64,000 bases of DNA, from contig NZ_JAZHBO010000001.1 of assembly GCF_036541335.1 (NCBI RefSeq), positions 744,001 to 808,000 of the forward strand, written 5' to 3'. The notes below the pieces were generated by a model. It had not been told where the DNA came from. It ran no database searches and worked only from the letters and a program-made list of their open reading frames with translations. The stretch is from Aquilutibacter rugosus (GTDB lineage: Bacteria > Pseudomonadota > Gammaproteobacteria > Xanthomonadales > Xanthomonadaceae). The position numbers were made by a program, and so were the translations under genes. Of the stretch, positions 42,501 through 52,198 are shown one piece after another (the stretch's first letter is position 1; every line of letters starts with the position of its first letter).

Positions 42501-45500
42501 ATGGAGTTGGCAGGGTGGGCCCGTAAGCCCTTCCAAATGGCGAGCAGGTGGTTGGTAGGCACGTTGATGCTGGTGCCAATGCTTGGGTACTCCCAATCGG
42601 TTTCCAATTCCGCCAGCGTGGCGCCGCCTGCCGACGGGTCCGTAGAAATCACCGGGGCTTCGTGCGTTGCCCCCGCCGTATTTGATTCGGCCGCAGGCAC
42701 GTGTACCTCCACCGTCACGAATCTCGTCAGTCGCGTCGCCGATGTAGGCGTTACCAAGACCGATGGCGTCACGACCGTTGCGGCCAACGGCACCACTACT
42801 TATACAGTTGTCGTCAGCAACAGCGGTCCGTCAGATGCCGGGACCGTTTCGGTGACGGACCTGTCTTCGACAGGGCTCACGATTACCGGCTGGACCTGCG
42901 CCGTTACTACGGCAGGCACGCCAAGCGGTTCGATCAGCACTGCCTGTCCGGCTGCCAGTGGCGTGGGCGAGCTCAGCAGCGCGGTCAACATCGCGAATGG
43001 CGGCTCGGTGACCTTTACGGTCTCGGCCCGGCTCGGCGAGGGCATTGCGCAGGTCACCAACACCGTCACAGTTGCAGTCGCGCCCGGTACGACCGATTCC
43101 AGCTCGGGCAACAATGTAGCGACCGACGTGGATACTGTTCAGTCGTCGCCGGCAGTCACCGTAGATAAGAGTGCCGATCCCCCGACAGGTGCTACTGCCG
43201 GTTCGACGATCTCGTATACGTTCACCGTGACCAATAGCGGCAACGTGACGTTGAGCGGTGTGGCGATCTCGGATACGCAACTCGATGCAGCCGCCGTTTG
43301 CGCTGCAACCACTTTGGCGCCAGGCGCTTCGACGACTTGCAAAGGTACTCACACCATCACGCAAACTGAAGTCGATGCGGGCAAGGTCGACAACACGGCA
43401 ACCGCATCGGGTACTGCCCCGCGTGAAAGCAGCCCGACGGTGTCGGCACCGTCCAGCACCTCGACGCCGTTGCCGGCCGTGCCTGCGATCACCGTCGCCA
43501 AGAGTGCCGATGCCCCGACAGGTGCTACTGCCGGTTCGACGATCTCGTATACGTTCACCGTGACCAATAGCGGCAACGTGACGTTGAGCGGTGTGGCGAT
43601 CTCGGATACGCAACTCGATGCAGCCGCCGTTTGCGCTGCAACCACTTTGGCGCCAGGCGCTTCGACGACTTGCAAAGGTACTCACACCATCACGCAAACT
43701 GAAGTCGATGCGGGCAAGGTCGACAACACGGCAACCGCATCGGGTACTGCCCCGCGTGAAAGCAGCCCGACGGTGTCGGCACCGGACAGCACCTCGACAC
43801 CGTTGGCCGCCGCGCCGGCCGTCACCGTGGACAAGGCAGCGGGTACGCCGACCGGTGCGACCGCCGGCTCGACGATCCTGTACACGTTCACCGTCACCAA
43901 CACCGGCAATGTGACGCTCTCGGGCATTGCCATTACCGACACGCAACTCAATGCGGCTGCGGTTTGCGCCGCAACCACTTTGGCGCCAGGCACTTCGACG
44001 ACTTGCACCGGCACGCACACGATTACGCAAACCGAAGTCGACAACGGCAAGGTCGATAACACGGCAACCGCATCGGGTACTGCACCGGGTGCCACCACGG
44101 CAACGGTTTCTGACCCCGACGGCACCTCGACGCCGTTGGCGGCTGCGCCTGCAATCACGCTGACCAAGTCCGCCGGCGCTCCAACTGGTGCCACCGCCGG
44201 CTCGACGATCCTGTACACATTCACCGTCACCAATAGCGGCAACGTGACGTTGTCTGGTGTGGCGATCTCGGACACGCAACTGGATGCCGCCGCCACCTGC
44301 GCTGCAACCACCTTGGCCCCGGGTGTGTCGACCACTTGCACCGGTACGCACACCATCACGCAAACCGAAGTCGATGCCGGCAAGGTGGATAACACCGCCA
44401 CGGCATCCGGCACGGCCCCGGGTGCGAGCAGCGCAACTGTGTCGGCACCGGACAGCACCTCGACACCGTTGGCCGCCGCGCCGGCCGTCACCGTGGACAA
44501 GGCAGCGGGTACGCCGACCGGTGCGACCGCCGGCTCGACGATCCTGTACACATTCACCGTCACCAATAGCGGCAACGTGACGTTGAGCGGTGTGGCGATC
44601 TCGGATACGCAACTGGATGCGGCGGCTACCTGTGCTGCTTCGACGTTGGCTCCGGGTGCATCGACGACGTGTACTGGTACGCACACCATCACGCAGACCG
44701 AAGTCGATGCCGGCAAGGTCGATAACACGGCAACCGCATCCGGCACGGCCCCGGGTGCCAGCAGCCCGACGGTGTCGGCACCGGACAGCACCTCGACACC
44801 GTTGGCCGCCGCGCCGGCCGTCACCGTGGACAAGGCAGCGGGTACGCCGACCGGTGCGACCGCCGGCTCGACGATCCTGTACACGTTCACCGTCACCAAC
44901 ACCGGCAATGTGACGCTCTCGGGCATTGCCATTACCGACACGCAACTCAATGCGGCTGCGGTTTGCGCCGCAACCACTTTGGCGCCAGGCACTTCGACGA
45001 CTTGCACCGGCACGCACACGATTACGCAAACCGAAGTCGACAACGGCAAGGTGGATAACTCCGCCACCGTATCGGGTACTGCACCGGGTGCCAGCAGCCC
45101 GACGGTGTCGGCACCGGCCAGCACCTCGACACCGCTGACCGCTGCGCCTGCAGTCACCGTGGACAAGAGTGCCGGTACGCCGACCGGTGCGACTGCCGGC
45201 GCGACGATCCTGTACACGTTCACCGTCACCAATAGCGGCAATGTGACGCTCTCGGGCATTGCCATTACCGACACGCAACTCGATGCAGCCGCCGTTTGCG
45301 CTGCAACCACTTTGGCGCCAGGCGCTTCGACGACTTGCAAAGGTACTCACACCATCACGCAAATTGAAGTCGATGCGGGCAAGGTGGATAACACCGCCAC
45401 GGCATCCGGCACGGCCCCGGGTGCGAGCAGCGCAACTGTGTCGGCACCGGACAGCACCTCGACACCGTTGGCCGCCGCGCCGGCCGTCACCGTGGACAAG

Positions 45501-48464
45501 GCAGCGGGTACGCCGACCGGTGCGACCGCCGGCTCGACGATCCTGTACACATTCACCGTCACCAATAGCGGCAACGTGACGTTGAGCGGTGTGGCGATCT
45601 CGGATACGCAACTGGATGCGGCGGCTACCTGTGCTGCTTCGACGTTGGCTCCGGGTGCATCGACGACGTGTACTGGTACGCACACCATCACGCAGACCGA
45701 AGTCGATGCCGGCAAGGTCGATAACACGGCAACCGCATCGGGTACCGCGCCCGGCGCGAGCAGCCCGACGGTGTCGGCACCGTCCAGCACCTCGACACCG
45801 CTGACCGCTGCGCCTGCAGTCACCGTGGACAAGAGTGCTGGAACGCCAACCGGTGCCACCGCCGGTTCGACGATCCCGTATACGTTCACCGTGACCAATA
45901 GCGGCAACGTGACGTTGACCGGTGTAGCAATCTCGGATACGCAACTCGATGCGGCGGCCACCTGCGCTGCTTCGACCTTGGCACCGGGCGTGTCGACCAC
46001 TTGCACCGGTACGCACACCATCACGCAAACCGAAGTCGATGCCGGTAAGGTCGACAACACGGCAACCGCATCGGGTACCGCGCCCGGCGCGAGCAGCCCG
46101 ACGGTGTCGGCACCGTCCAGCACCTCGACGCCGATTGCTTCGGCACCGGGAATCACGGTGACCAAGACCGCCGACCGCTCCACCTATTCGGCGCTCAGTG
46201 AAGTGATCACCTACCGCTACGTGATCACCAACACCGGCAACGTGACCATTAGCAACCTGACGCTAGCGGATGACATCCTCGGCAGCATTACCAATTGCTC
46301 GCCGACTCAGCTCAAACCGACTGAAGCCGCCCAGTGCAGCGCTACCCACACCGTGATTCTGCAAGACCTTGAAAAGGGCACGATTACCAACGTCGCTACG
46401 GCGTCGGGCACGCCTTCGCAAGGTACACTGCAGCCCGCAACTGCCACCGCCACGGTGACCAAGAAAAATAATCCGATTGCCGCGCGCGATGATAATTACG
46501 ATGCGGTCGATGGCCAGGTCGGCGTGCCTCAACCTGGCAATGCACTAAATAACGACACACAAGGCTCCGGACCTGCGACGCTCGACACCGTCGAAATGCA
46601 GGTGCTCACCCCTGCCACCTCGCCAACGGGCGACGTGGTGCCGCAGCTCGATGTCAGGACCGGTATCGTCTCGGTGCCGGCAGGAACACCTGCGGGCGAG
46701 TACCGCATTGAATACCGCATCTGCGAGCGGACCAATCCGACCAATTGCGCCGATGCTGTCATTACGGTTCCGGTGACCGCGCCGCAGATCAAGGCCATTG
46801 ATGATGTATCGCCGCAACCGCTGGACGGTGCGATCGGTGGAACGATGCCCAGCGTGCTCGGCAATGACGAGCTCAATGGCACCAGGCCGACGTTGGAAAC
46901 AGTGACCGTGACGCCGGGCACGTCGCCCGCGAGCGGTGTCACCATGAATACAGACGGCACGATCACCATCGCACCCGGAACCGCGCCGGGCACCTACGTG
47001 TACCCGTATACGATCTGCGACCGCATCAATCCGTCCAATTGCGACAGCGCGACCGCTACAGTCACGATCATCGCACAGCCACCGCTGGCCACCGATAACG
47101 CCGCTGAGGCCGAGCCGAATACACCGGTCACGCTGCCGGTCATGTCTGACGACAACGGCAATGGCTACCCGTTGGATCCGACCAGCATTCAGCTGGTCAA
47201 CCCGCCGGCCGGCGCCACCCTCAGTGCCGATGGCAAGACGATCACTGTCCCGGGTGAGGGCACTTGGGTTGCCAATGACGACGGTACCGTGACCTTTACA
47301 CCGATCCCCGGATTCAGCGGCGAAGCGACACCGATTCAATACACCGTTGCCAATATCTACGGCACGACTTCTAACGCGGCGACTCTGCGTGTCGTGATTC
47401 GTGGCACGGCGGCAATGCGCATCACCAAATCGGCAGTGCCGCGCGATGTCAAGATCGGCGATCTGATTCGTTACACCGTGGCGATTGAGAATATCGGTGC
47501 CATTGATATTCACGATGCGATGCTGGTCGACACACCGCCTGCAGGCTTCAACCTGGTGGCCGATTCCATTCGCGTGAGTGACGACAACAGCGCGGGCCGA
47601 ATTGCCGGTACCTCGCCAATTCGTGTTGATCAGATCGATGTGCGACTGGGCGGCCGCGCCACCGTAACGTACCTGCTGCGCGTAGGTGCCGGTGTGCGGG
47701 CGGGTATCCATCGCAATCGCGCTGAGATGTTCGACGACGGCAAGAGTGCCTCCAACGTGGCCACTGCCGATGTGCGGCTCGTGTCGGATCCGCTGTTTGA
47801 TACCAGTCTGATTGTGGGCACCGTGTGGAATGACATCAACGCCAACGGCTTCCAGGACGAAGGCGAGCGCGGGATTCCCGGTGTGCGCATTGCATCGGTC
47901 GAAGGCCTGCTGATGGAAACCGATCAGTTCGGTCGCTATCACCTTGAAGGCGTCGATGCCGGCAAGTTCGAACGCGGTACCAACTTTATTCTCAAACTCG
48001 ATCCGGCAACCTTGCCGCCGGGTTCCAAGCTCACCACGGACAATCCGCTGCTGCGCCGTATCACTCCCGGTCTGCCGGTACGGTTCGACTTCGGTGTGCA
48101 GTTGCCCGAAGGCAGTGTCCGCAAGGCGGGCACGCGCATCGAAACCAAACCGAACGAAGTTGCCGTTGTCAGCGGCACCGAAATTCTGGGTACGGTTCTG
48201 TTCGATACCGACAAGGCGCAGATTCGACCGGAGTTCAACGCACTGCTCGATCGCATCGCGGCGCAGCTCGCCGCCACCGGTGGCACCGTTGAAGTGACAG
48301 GGCATACCGACGTGCGTGCAAGTGCTGATTACAATCAGCGGCTTGGCATGCGTCGCGCTCAAGCAGTAACCGAAGCGCTGCGGGCACGTCTGCCCGATAA
48401 CGTAAAGAGTCAAGTACAAGTCGACACCGTGGACTCCGACGCTGCACCGGGAGACAAACCATGA
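42501..48464 (+). CDS. Giant exported DUF11-repeat protein with C-terminal OmpA-like domain (gene 1 of surface operon)
   Basis: 1987 aa. Signal peptide (about 1-31, LMLVPMLGYSQS). One DUF11-type domain (about 75-215) precedes nine 111-aa repeats (218-1216), then a diverged tenth. About 1326-1630 are Ig/cadherin-like segments (TAPQIKAIDDVSPQPLDG). A second DUF11-like domain (about 1636-1765) and an SdrD-B-like segment (VGTVWNDINANGFQDEGERG, from 1771) follow. The C-terminus is an OmpA-like peptidoglycan-binding domain (VLFDTDKAQIRPEFN, VTGHTDVRASADYNQRL). Each repeat has two cysteines. Likely periplasm-anchored at the C-terminus with the repeats extended outward or spanning the periplasm; topology is inferred. 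Its stop overlaps gene 2 (ATGA). Confidence 0.88.
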   Translation: MELAGWARKPFQMASRWLVGTLMLVPMLGYSQSVSNSASVAPPADGSVEITGASCVAPAVFDSAAGTCTSTVTNLVSRVADVGVTKTDGVTTVAANGTTTYTVVVSNSGPSDAGTVSVTDLSSTGLTITGWTCAVTTAGTPSGSISTACPAASGVGELSSAVNIANGGSVTFTVSARLGEGIAQVTNTVTVAVAPGTTDSSSGNNVATDVDTVQSSPAVTVDKSADPPTGATAGSTISYTFTVTNSGNVTLSGVAISDTQLDAAAVCAATTLAPGASTTCKGTHTITQTEVDAGKVDNTATASGTAPRESSPTVSAPSSTSTPLPAVPAITVAKSADAPTGATAGSTISYTFTVTNSGNVTLSGVAISDTQLDAAAVCAATTLAPGASTTCKGTHTITQTEVDAGKVDNTATASGTAPRESSPTVSAPDSTSTPLAAAPAVTVDKAAGTPTGATAGSTILYTFTVTNTGNVTLSGIAITDTQLNAAAVCAATTLAPGTSTTCTGTHTITQTEVDNGKVDNTATASGTAPGATTATVSDPDGTSTPLAAAPAITLTKSAGAPTGATAGSTILYTFTVTNSGNVTLSGVAISDTQLDAAATCAATTLAPGVSTTCTGTHTITQTEVDAGKVDNTATASGTAPGASSATVSAPDSTSTPLAAAPAVTVDKAAGTPTGATAGSTILYTFTVTNSGNVTLSGVAISDTQLDAAATCAASTLAPGASTTCTGTHTITQTEVDAGKVDNTATASGTAPGASSPTVSAPDSTSTPLAAAPAVTVDKAAGTPTGATAGSTILYTFTVTNTGNVTLSGIAITDTQLNAAAVCAATTLAPGTSTTCTGTHTITQTEVDNGKVDNSATVSGTAPGASSPTVSAPASTSTPLTAAPAVTVDKSAGTPTGATAGATILYTFTVTNSGNVTLSGIAITDTQLDAAAVCAATTLAPGASTTCKGTHTITQIEVDAGKVDNTATASGTAPGASSATVSAPDSTSTPLAAAPAVTVDKAAGTPTGATAGSTILYTFTVTNSGNVTLSGVAISDTQLDAAATCAASTLAPGASTTCTGTHTITQTEVDAGKVDNTATASGTAPGASSPTVSAPSSTSTPLTAAPAVTVDKSAGTPTGATAGSTIPYTFTVTNSGNVTLTGVAISDTQLDAAATCAASTLAPGVSTTCTGTHTITQTEVDAGKVDNTATASGTAPGASSPTVSAPSSTSTPIASAPGITVTKTADRSTYSALSEVITYRYVITNTGNVTISNLTLADDILGSITNCSPTQLKPTEAAQCSATHTVILQDLEKGTITNVATASGTPSQGTLQPATATATVTKKNNPIAARDDNYDAVDGQVGVPQPGNALNNDTQGSGPATLDTVEMQVLTPATSPTGDVVPQLDVRTGIVSVPAGTPAGEYRIEYRICERTNPTNCADAVITVPVTAPQIKAIDDVSPQPLDGAIGGTMPSVLGNDELNGTRPTLETVTVTPGTSPASGVTMNTDGTITIAPGTAPGTYVYPYTICDRINPSNCDSATATVTIIAQPPLATDNAAEAEPNTPVTLPVMSDDNGNGYPLDPTSIQLVNPPAGATLSADGKTITVPGEGTWVANDDGTVTFTPIPGFSGEATPIQYTVANIYGTTSNAATLRVVIRGTAAMRITKSAVPRDVKIGDLIRYTVAIENIGAIDIHDAMLVDTPPAGFNLVADSIRVSDDNSAGRIAGTSPIRVDQIDVRLGGRATVTYLLRVGAGVRAGIHRNRAEMFDDGKSASNVATADVRLVSDPLFDTSLIVGTVWNDINANGFQDEGERGIPGVRIASVEGLLMETDQFGRYHLEGVDAGKFERGTNFILKLDPATLPPGSKLTTDNPLLRRITPGLPVRFDFGVQLPEGSVRKAGTRIETKPNEVAVVSGTEILGTVLFDTDKAQIRPEFNALLDRIAAQLAATGGTVEVTGHTDVRASADYNQRLGMRRAQAVTEALRARLPDNVKSQVQVDTVDSDAAPGDKP
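43152..46148 (+). repeat. Nine tandem 333-bp repeats in the giant DUF11 gene
   Basis: Units begin at 43152, 43485, 43818, 44151, 44484, 44817, 45150, 45483 and 45816, each encoding 111 aa that start A-V/I-T-V and end with a TSTPL...AP linker. Units 1 and 2 are nearly identical in DNA. A stretch of about 345 bp from near 44388 is repeated 999 bp (three units) further on. Units 3 and 6 share the NTGNVTLSGIAITDTQLN variant. This points to unequal crossing-over or conversion blocks rather than old independent divergence. Confidence 0.93.
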
Positions 48465-51400
48465 GGCCGACCCAGATGACTTTACCCAACACCTCCAAGC
48501 GCGTGAATCGTCTGGGCGCCGCCATTGCGGCCGTACTGACGGCCGGTGTGATGTTGCCCGCCGCCGCGCAAACGCAAACCACCAATACGACTCCAACGGC
48601 GACCTGTAGTGGGGCGGACTGCCCGCAGGATTCGAGCGTGCTGTTTAAGATCGGCAGCCGCAGCGAGTTGGATCCGGTGACTACCGGGACCAGCGAGCGT
48701 TCGGGTGATCGCGCATTGCAACCCGACCGACGTGTGACCATCAGTGCAGCGCCGCGCGTGGCGCCGCCCGCATTGCCGAGTCCGGACAATGTCAACGGCC
48801 AGACTTGGAGTGTCAGTCTGCCCGACGGCGGCATGATTTGGGCAACCGAGGATCCGACGCTGGGCTCGACGCAAATGAGCGTGTCGGGTTCCTCGTACGC
48901 AGCTTTCGAGAACGGACACATCACCAAGCCGGTGGCGTTTACCGCGTACAGCAACTATGCCTCCTTCATTCGCAAGGCGGAGATTCTGGTTTATCGCGCC
49001 AACGATACTGACCTGGTGTCGCCACTCGCCACGATTGAAGTCGATCCGGCACCCGTCATGCAGGCCGAGTGGGATGGCGTATGGGCAGACTCCGCGCATG
49101 CACGTGTCGGCGATGAGCTGATCTATGTCCTGCGTGCCTATGGCGATGGCAACGCCGTCGACGAAACGTTTCCGCAACGGCTGCAACTGCTGTCACCCGA
49201 AGAAGTGCAGCGAGGCAATGAAATCGGTCGCCGCCAAACAGAGCGGCTAACGGGCATTGCACTGAACATTGATCAGGCGCTGCAGCAGCAACGCATTGAT
49301 GCAACCTACGGCCGCTCCACCTTGCGCCAGCAGAATATTCGCGTTGCGGGCTCGAGGATTCGTATCCAGGGGCGCAACGTGCCCGATGGATATTCGCTCA
49401 CCATCAACGGCGATACGGTACCGGTGGACTTGGAGCGCAAGTTTGTCGCCGAGTACCTGGAGCCGATCGGTGCGCACGCCTACGCGGTGCAACTCAAGCA
49501 GGGCAGCGATGTCATCGATCACGCCCTCAATGTCAATGTCACCGGCAAATACTGGTTTGCCGTTGCACTGGCCGACCTCACATTCTCCGGCAATGATGTC
49601 AGCGGTTCGATTGAACCGTTCCGCAATGATCCACGTGCCGACGAGGACTTGCTGACCGAGGGCCGCCTGGCCTTCTACCTGAAAGCCAAGACCCGGGGCC
49701 GCTACCTGATTACCGCGCAGGCCGACACGCGCGAGCGCGAAGTTCGCGATCTGTTTACCGGTTTCTGGAAGGCCGACCCGCAGGATGTATTCCGCCGCCT
49801 GGATCCGGATTCCTACTACCCGGTGTATGGCGATGATTCCACTACGTATCGCGATGTGGACACCATGGGTCGTCTATATGCCCGCGTTGACTGGGATGGC
49901 AATCAGGCTCTGTGGGGCAACTACAACACCGGACTGACGGGCACGGAGTATGCACAGTACAACCGCTCACTCTACGGTGCAGCGCTCGACTGGCGTCAGC
50001 GCAAGACCAATGCCTGGGGCGATCCGCAACGGCAGCTGCGTGTGTTCGGTTCCGATTCGCAAACCGTTCCGGGCCATAACGAGTTCGAAGGCACCGGTGG
50101 CAGCCTGTACTATCTGCACGATACCGATGTGCTGCGCGGGTCCGAGCGCGTCGTGATTGAACGTCGCGATCCGACCACCGGCCGCGTGATGAGCACAGTG
50201 GAACTGGCGCGCGGTGCCGACTATGACATCGATGAGCTGCAAGGTCGCATTCTGCTGAGCCGCCCGCTGGAGCGCATCACGCGCGATGGCGTGCCGAGCC
50301 TGACTACCGACGCGCCGCTCGCAGGCTATCTGCAGGTGCTGATGGTGGATTACGAGGCCGTGCCCGCCACCGGTGCACCTAAGAACATCGGCGTCGGCCT
50401 GCGCGGAAAGCAGTGGTTTGGCGATCACATCGGTGTCGGTGTCACTTATGTTGACGAAAATCGCTCCGGCGACGATTACAACCTGGCCGGCGTGGATTTG
50501 ACGCTGCAGGCCGGCAAGGGCACGTATTTGCAAATTGAACAGTCACGCAGTCATGCCAGCAGCATGGATGTGTACCGCTCCGATAACGGCGGTCTGAGCT
50601 TTGATCCGATCACCTCGGGTCGACCGGATCAGAAGGGCACCGCACGCGCCATCGAAGCACGCATGAATTTGCGCGAGCTGGGTTGGACGCAAAACGACTG
50701 GTCCGCCGCAGCCTGGAATCGCAATGTCAGTTCCGGTTATTCCGTGGCGCGCTATCAACCCGGCGTTGAGGTGCATGAGACCGGTGCCGAGCTGATGGGC
50801 CAAGTCACGCGGGCCATGTCACTCTATGGTCGTTACAGCAAGGCAGAACGTGGCGACGATGCACTGGAACAAGGCCAGCTCACGGCCGAGTGGCGTCTCA
50901 ACGAGAACACGAGTTGGGCTGCCGAGTGGCGTCGGGTGACAGAAACACGCCAAGGTTTGAGTGCCACGGGTGATCTGGCCGCACTGCAGTTCAAGCACCG
51001 CGCAGGCAGTCAATGGGAATACTGGCTGACGGGACAAAAGACCCTTAGCAATGACGACGGACGCTATGCCGATAACGATGCGCTGGCGGCCGGCGCCAAA
51101 TATCTGTTTGGCAATCTCTCCAGCATTGGTGCCGAAGTGACAACCGGCGACCGTGGCGATGCGGCCCAAGTCAACGCCGAATACCGCCTCAGCGCCGATC
51201 ACAGCTTCTATGCGAATTACACAACGGTTACTGACAGCACCCAGCGCGATCCGCTGTTTAATCCGCAACTGCAGGATGGCTGGACCCTTGGCCAACGCTG
51301 GCGGCTTGGCAATCGCATCAACGTCTTTAACGAAAGCCAGTACCTGAAGAGCCCGAACGATACCGCGCTGAATCATGTGTTCGGTATGGATTTCTATCCG

Positions 51401-52198
51401 TCCGCCGGTTGGAACGCAGGCTTCAAACTGTCCAATGGCCGCATCGACAAGAGCAACGGTGAGGTTGAGCGCAAGGCAGTTAGCGTGACGGGTGGTCGGA
51501 CCTCGGAATCGACGCAATGGCAGAGCAAAGTGGAATGGCGACGGGATCGCGGCGTGGAACTGCGCGAGCAATGGGTCACGACCAATCATTTGCAGCGCAA
51601 GGTCAACGACAGTCTGCGGCTGGCCGCGCGATTCAACTGGTCTGAAACGACCGATGCCCTGGACCCGACCGCAGGCGCCAAGTTCGTCGAAGGCAATTTC
51701 GGCTTTGCCTATCGCCCGTGGGACAACACGCGATATGCACTGTTCGGACGCTATACCTATTTGTACGACGTCTCTGCGTTGCAGCAGACCGGCGAACGCG
51801 TGGCGTACTATGACCAACGCTCGCAGGTGCTCTCGCTCGAAGGCATCTACCACCCGAGTCCGAACTGGGAGTGGGCCGGCAAGATTGCACGCCGCGCAGG
51901 CGAGGTCCGTTACGGTCGCCTGCAGGGTGAGTGGGCCGATGCGGATACCACTTTTGCGGCAGCTCAAGTTCGTTACGGCATCGGTCAGACCGACTGGAAC
52001 GTGCTGGGCGAATACCGCTGGCTATCCGTGCGTCCGGACGGTGGACGCCGCAGCGGTGCGCTGCTCGCAGTGGATCGCGATATCGGTCGCAATTTCCGCA
52101 TTGGCCTTGGCTACAACTTCACCGACTTTAGCGATGACCTGACCAACTTCGATTACGATCATCGAGGTTGGTTCCTGAACATGACGGGACGATACTGA
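48461..52198 (+). CDS. Predicted outer-membrane beta-barrel protein (gene 2 of surface operon)
   Basis: 1245 aa. Signal peptide about 1-37 (AAIAAVLTAGVMLPAAAQ). No recognised named family. The N-terminal part carries an OmpA-terminus-like phrase (LQPDRRVTIS near residue 85), followed by beta-rich domains. From about residue 640 there are alternating aromatic beta-strands (LFGRYTYLYDV, FRIGLGYNFTDF) and a terminal aromatic residue (NMTGRY), as in outer-membrane barrels. Overlaps gene 1 by 4 bp and shares one base with the gene 3 ATG, so the three are translated together. It may anchor or export the giant partners (inference). Confidence 0.72.
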   Translation: MRPTQMTLPNTSKRVNRLGAAIAAVLTAGVMLPAAAQTQTTNTTPTATCSGADCPQDSSVLFKIGSRSELDPVTTGTSERSGDRALQPDRRVTISAAPRVAPPALPSPDNVNGQTWSVSLPDGGMIWATEDPTLGSTQMSVSGSSYAAFENGHITKPVAFTAYSNYASFIRKAEILVYRANDTDLVSPLATIEVDPAPVMQAEWDGVWADSAHARVGDELIYVLRAYGDGNAVDETFPQRLQLLSPEEVQRGNEIGRRQTERLTGIALNIDQALQQQRIDATYGRSTLRQQNIRVAGSRIRIQGRNVPDGYSLTINGDTVPVDLERKFVAEYLEPIGAHAYAVQLKQGSDVIDHALNVNVTGKYWFAVALADLTFSGNDVSGSIEPFRNDPRADEDLLTEGRLAFYLKAKTRGRYLITAQADTREREVRDLFTGFWKADPQDVFRRLDPDSYYPVYGDDSTTYRDVDTMGRLYARVDWDGNQALWGNYNTGLTGTEYAQYNRSLYGAALDWRQRKTNAWGDPQRQLRVFGSDSQTVPGHNEFEGTGGSLYYLHDTDVLRGSERVVIERRDPTTGRVMSTVELARGADYDIDELQGRILLSRPLERITRDGVPSLTTDAPLAGYLQVLMVDYEAVPATGAPKNIGVGLRGKQWFGDHIGVGVTYVDENRSGDDYNLAGVDLTLQAGKGTYLQIEQSRSHASSMDVYRSDNGGLSFDPITSGRPDQKGTARAIEARMNLRELGWTQNDWSAAAWNRNVSSGYSVARYQPGVEVHETGAELMGQVTRAMSLYGRYSKAERGDDALEQGQLTAEWRLNENTSWAAEWRRVTETRQGLSATGDLAALQFKHRAGSQWEYWLTGQKTLSNDDGRYADNDALAAGAKYLFGNLSSIGAEVTTGDRGDAAQVNAEYRLSADHSFYANYTTVTDSTQRDPLFNPQLQDGWTLGQRWRLGNRINVFNESQYLKSPNDTALNHVFGMDFYPSAGWNAGFKLSNGRIDKSNGEVERKAVSVTGGRTSESTQWQSKVEWRRDRGVELREQWVTTNHLQRKVNDSLRLAARFNWSETTDALDPTAGAKFVEGNFGFAYRPWDNTRYALFGRYTYLYDVSALQQTGERVAYYDQRSQVLSLEGIYHPSPNWEWAGKIARRAGEVRYGRLQGEWADADTTFAAAQVRYGIGQTDWNVLGEYRWLSVRPDGGRRSGALLAVDRDIGRNFRIGLGYNFTDFSDDLTNFDYDHRGWFLNMTGRY

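Noticed and set aside
42831..46028. Long minus-strand open frames (1065 and 552 codons) across the DUF11 repeat gene
   Set aside because: They are shadows of the 333-bp repeats: codon bias in the repeats removes stops on the opposite strand. No signal peptide, family match or ribosome binding site.
43152..46148. CRISPR array
   Set aside because: Repeats are 333 bp, contiguous and coding, with no spacers; no cas genes nearby.
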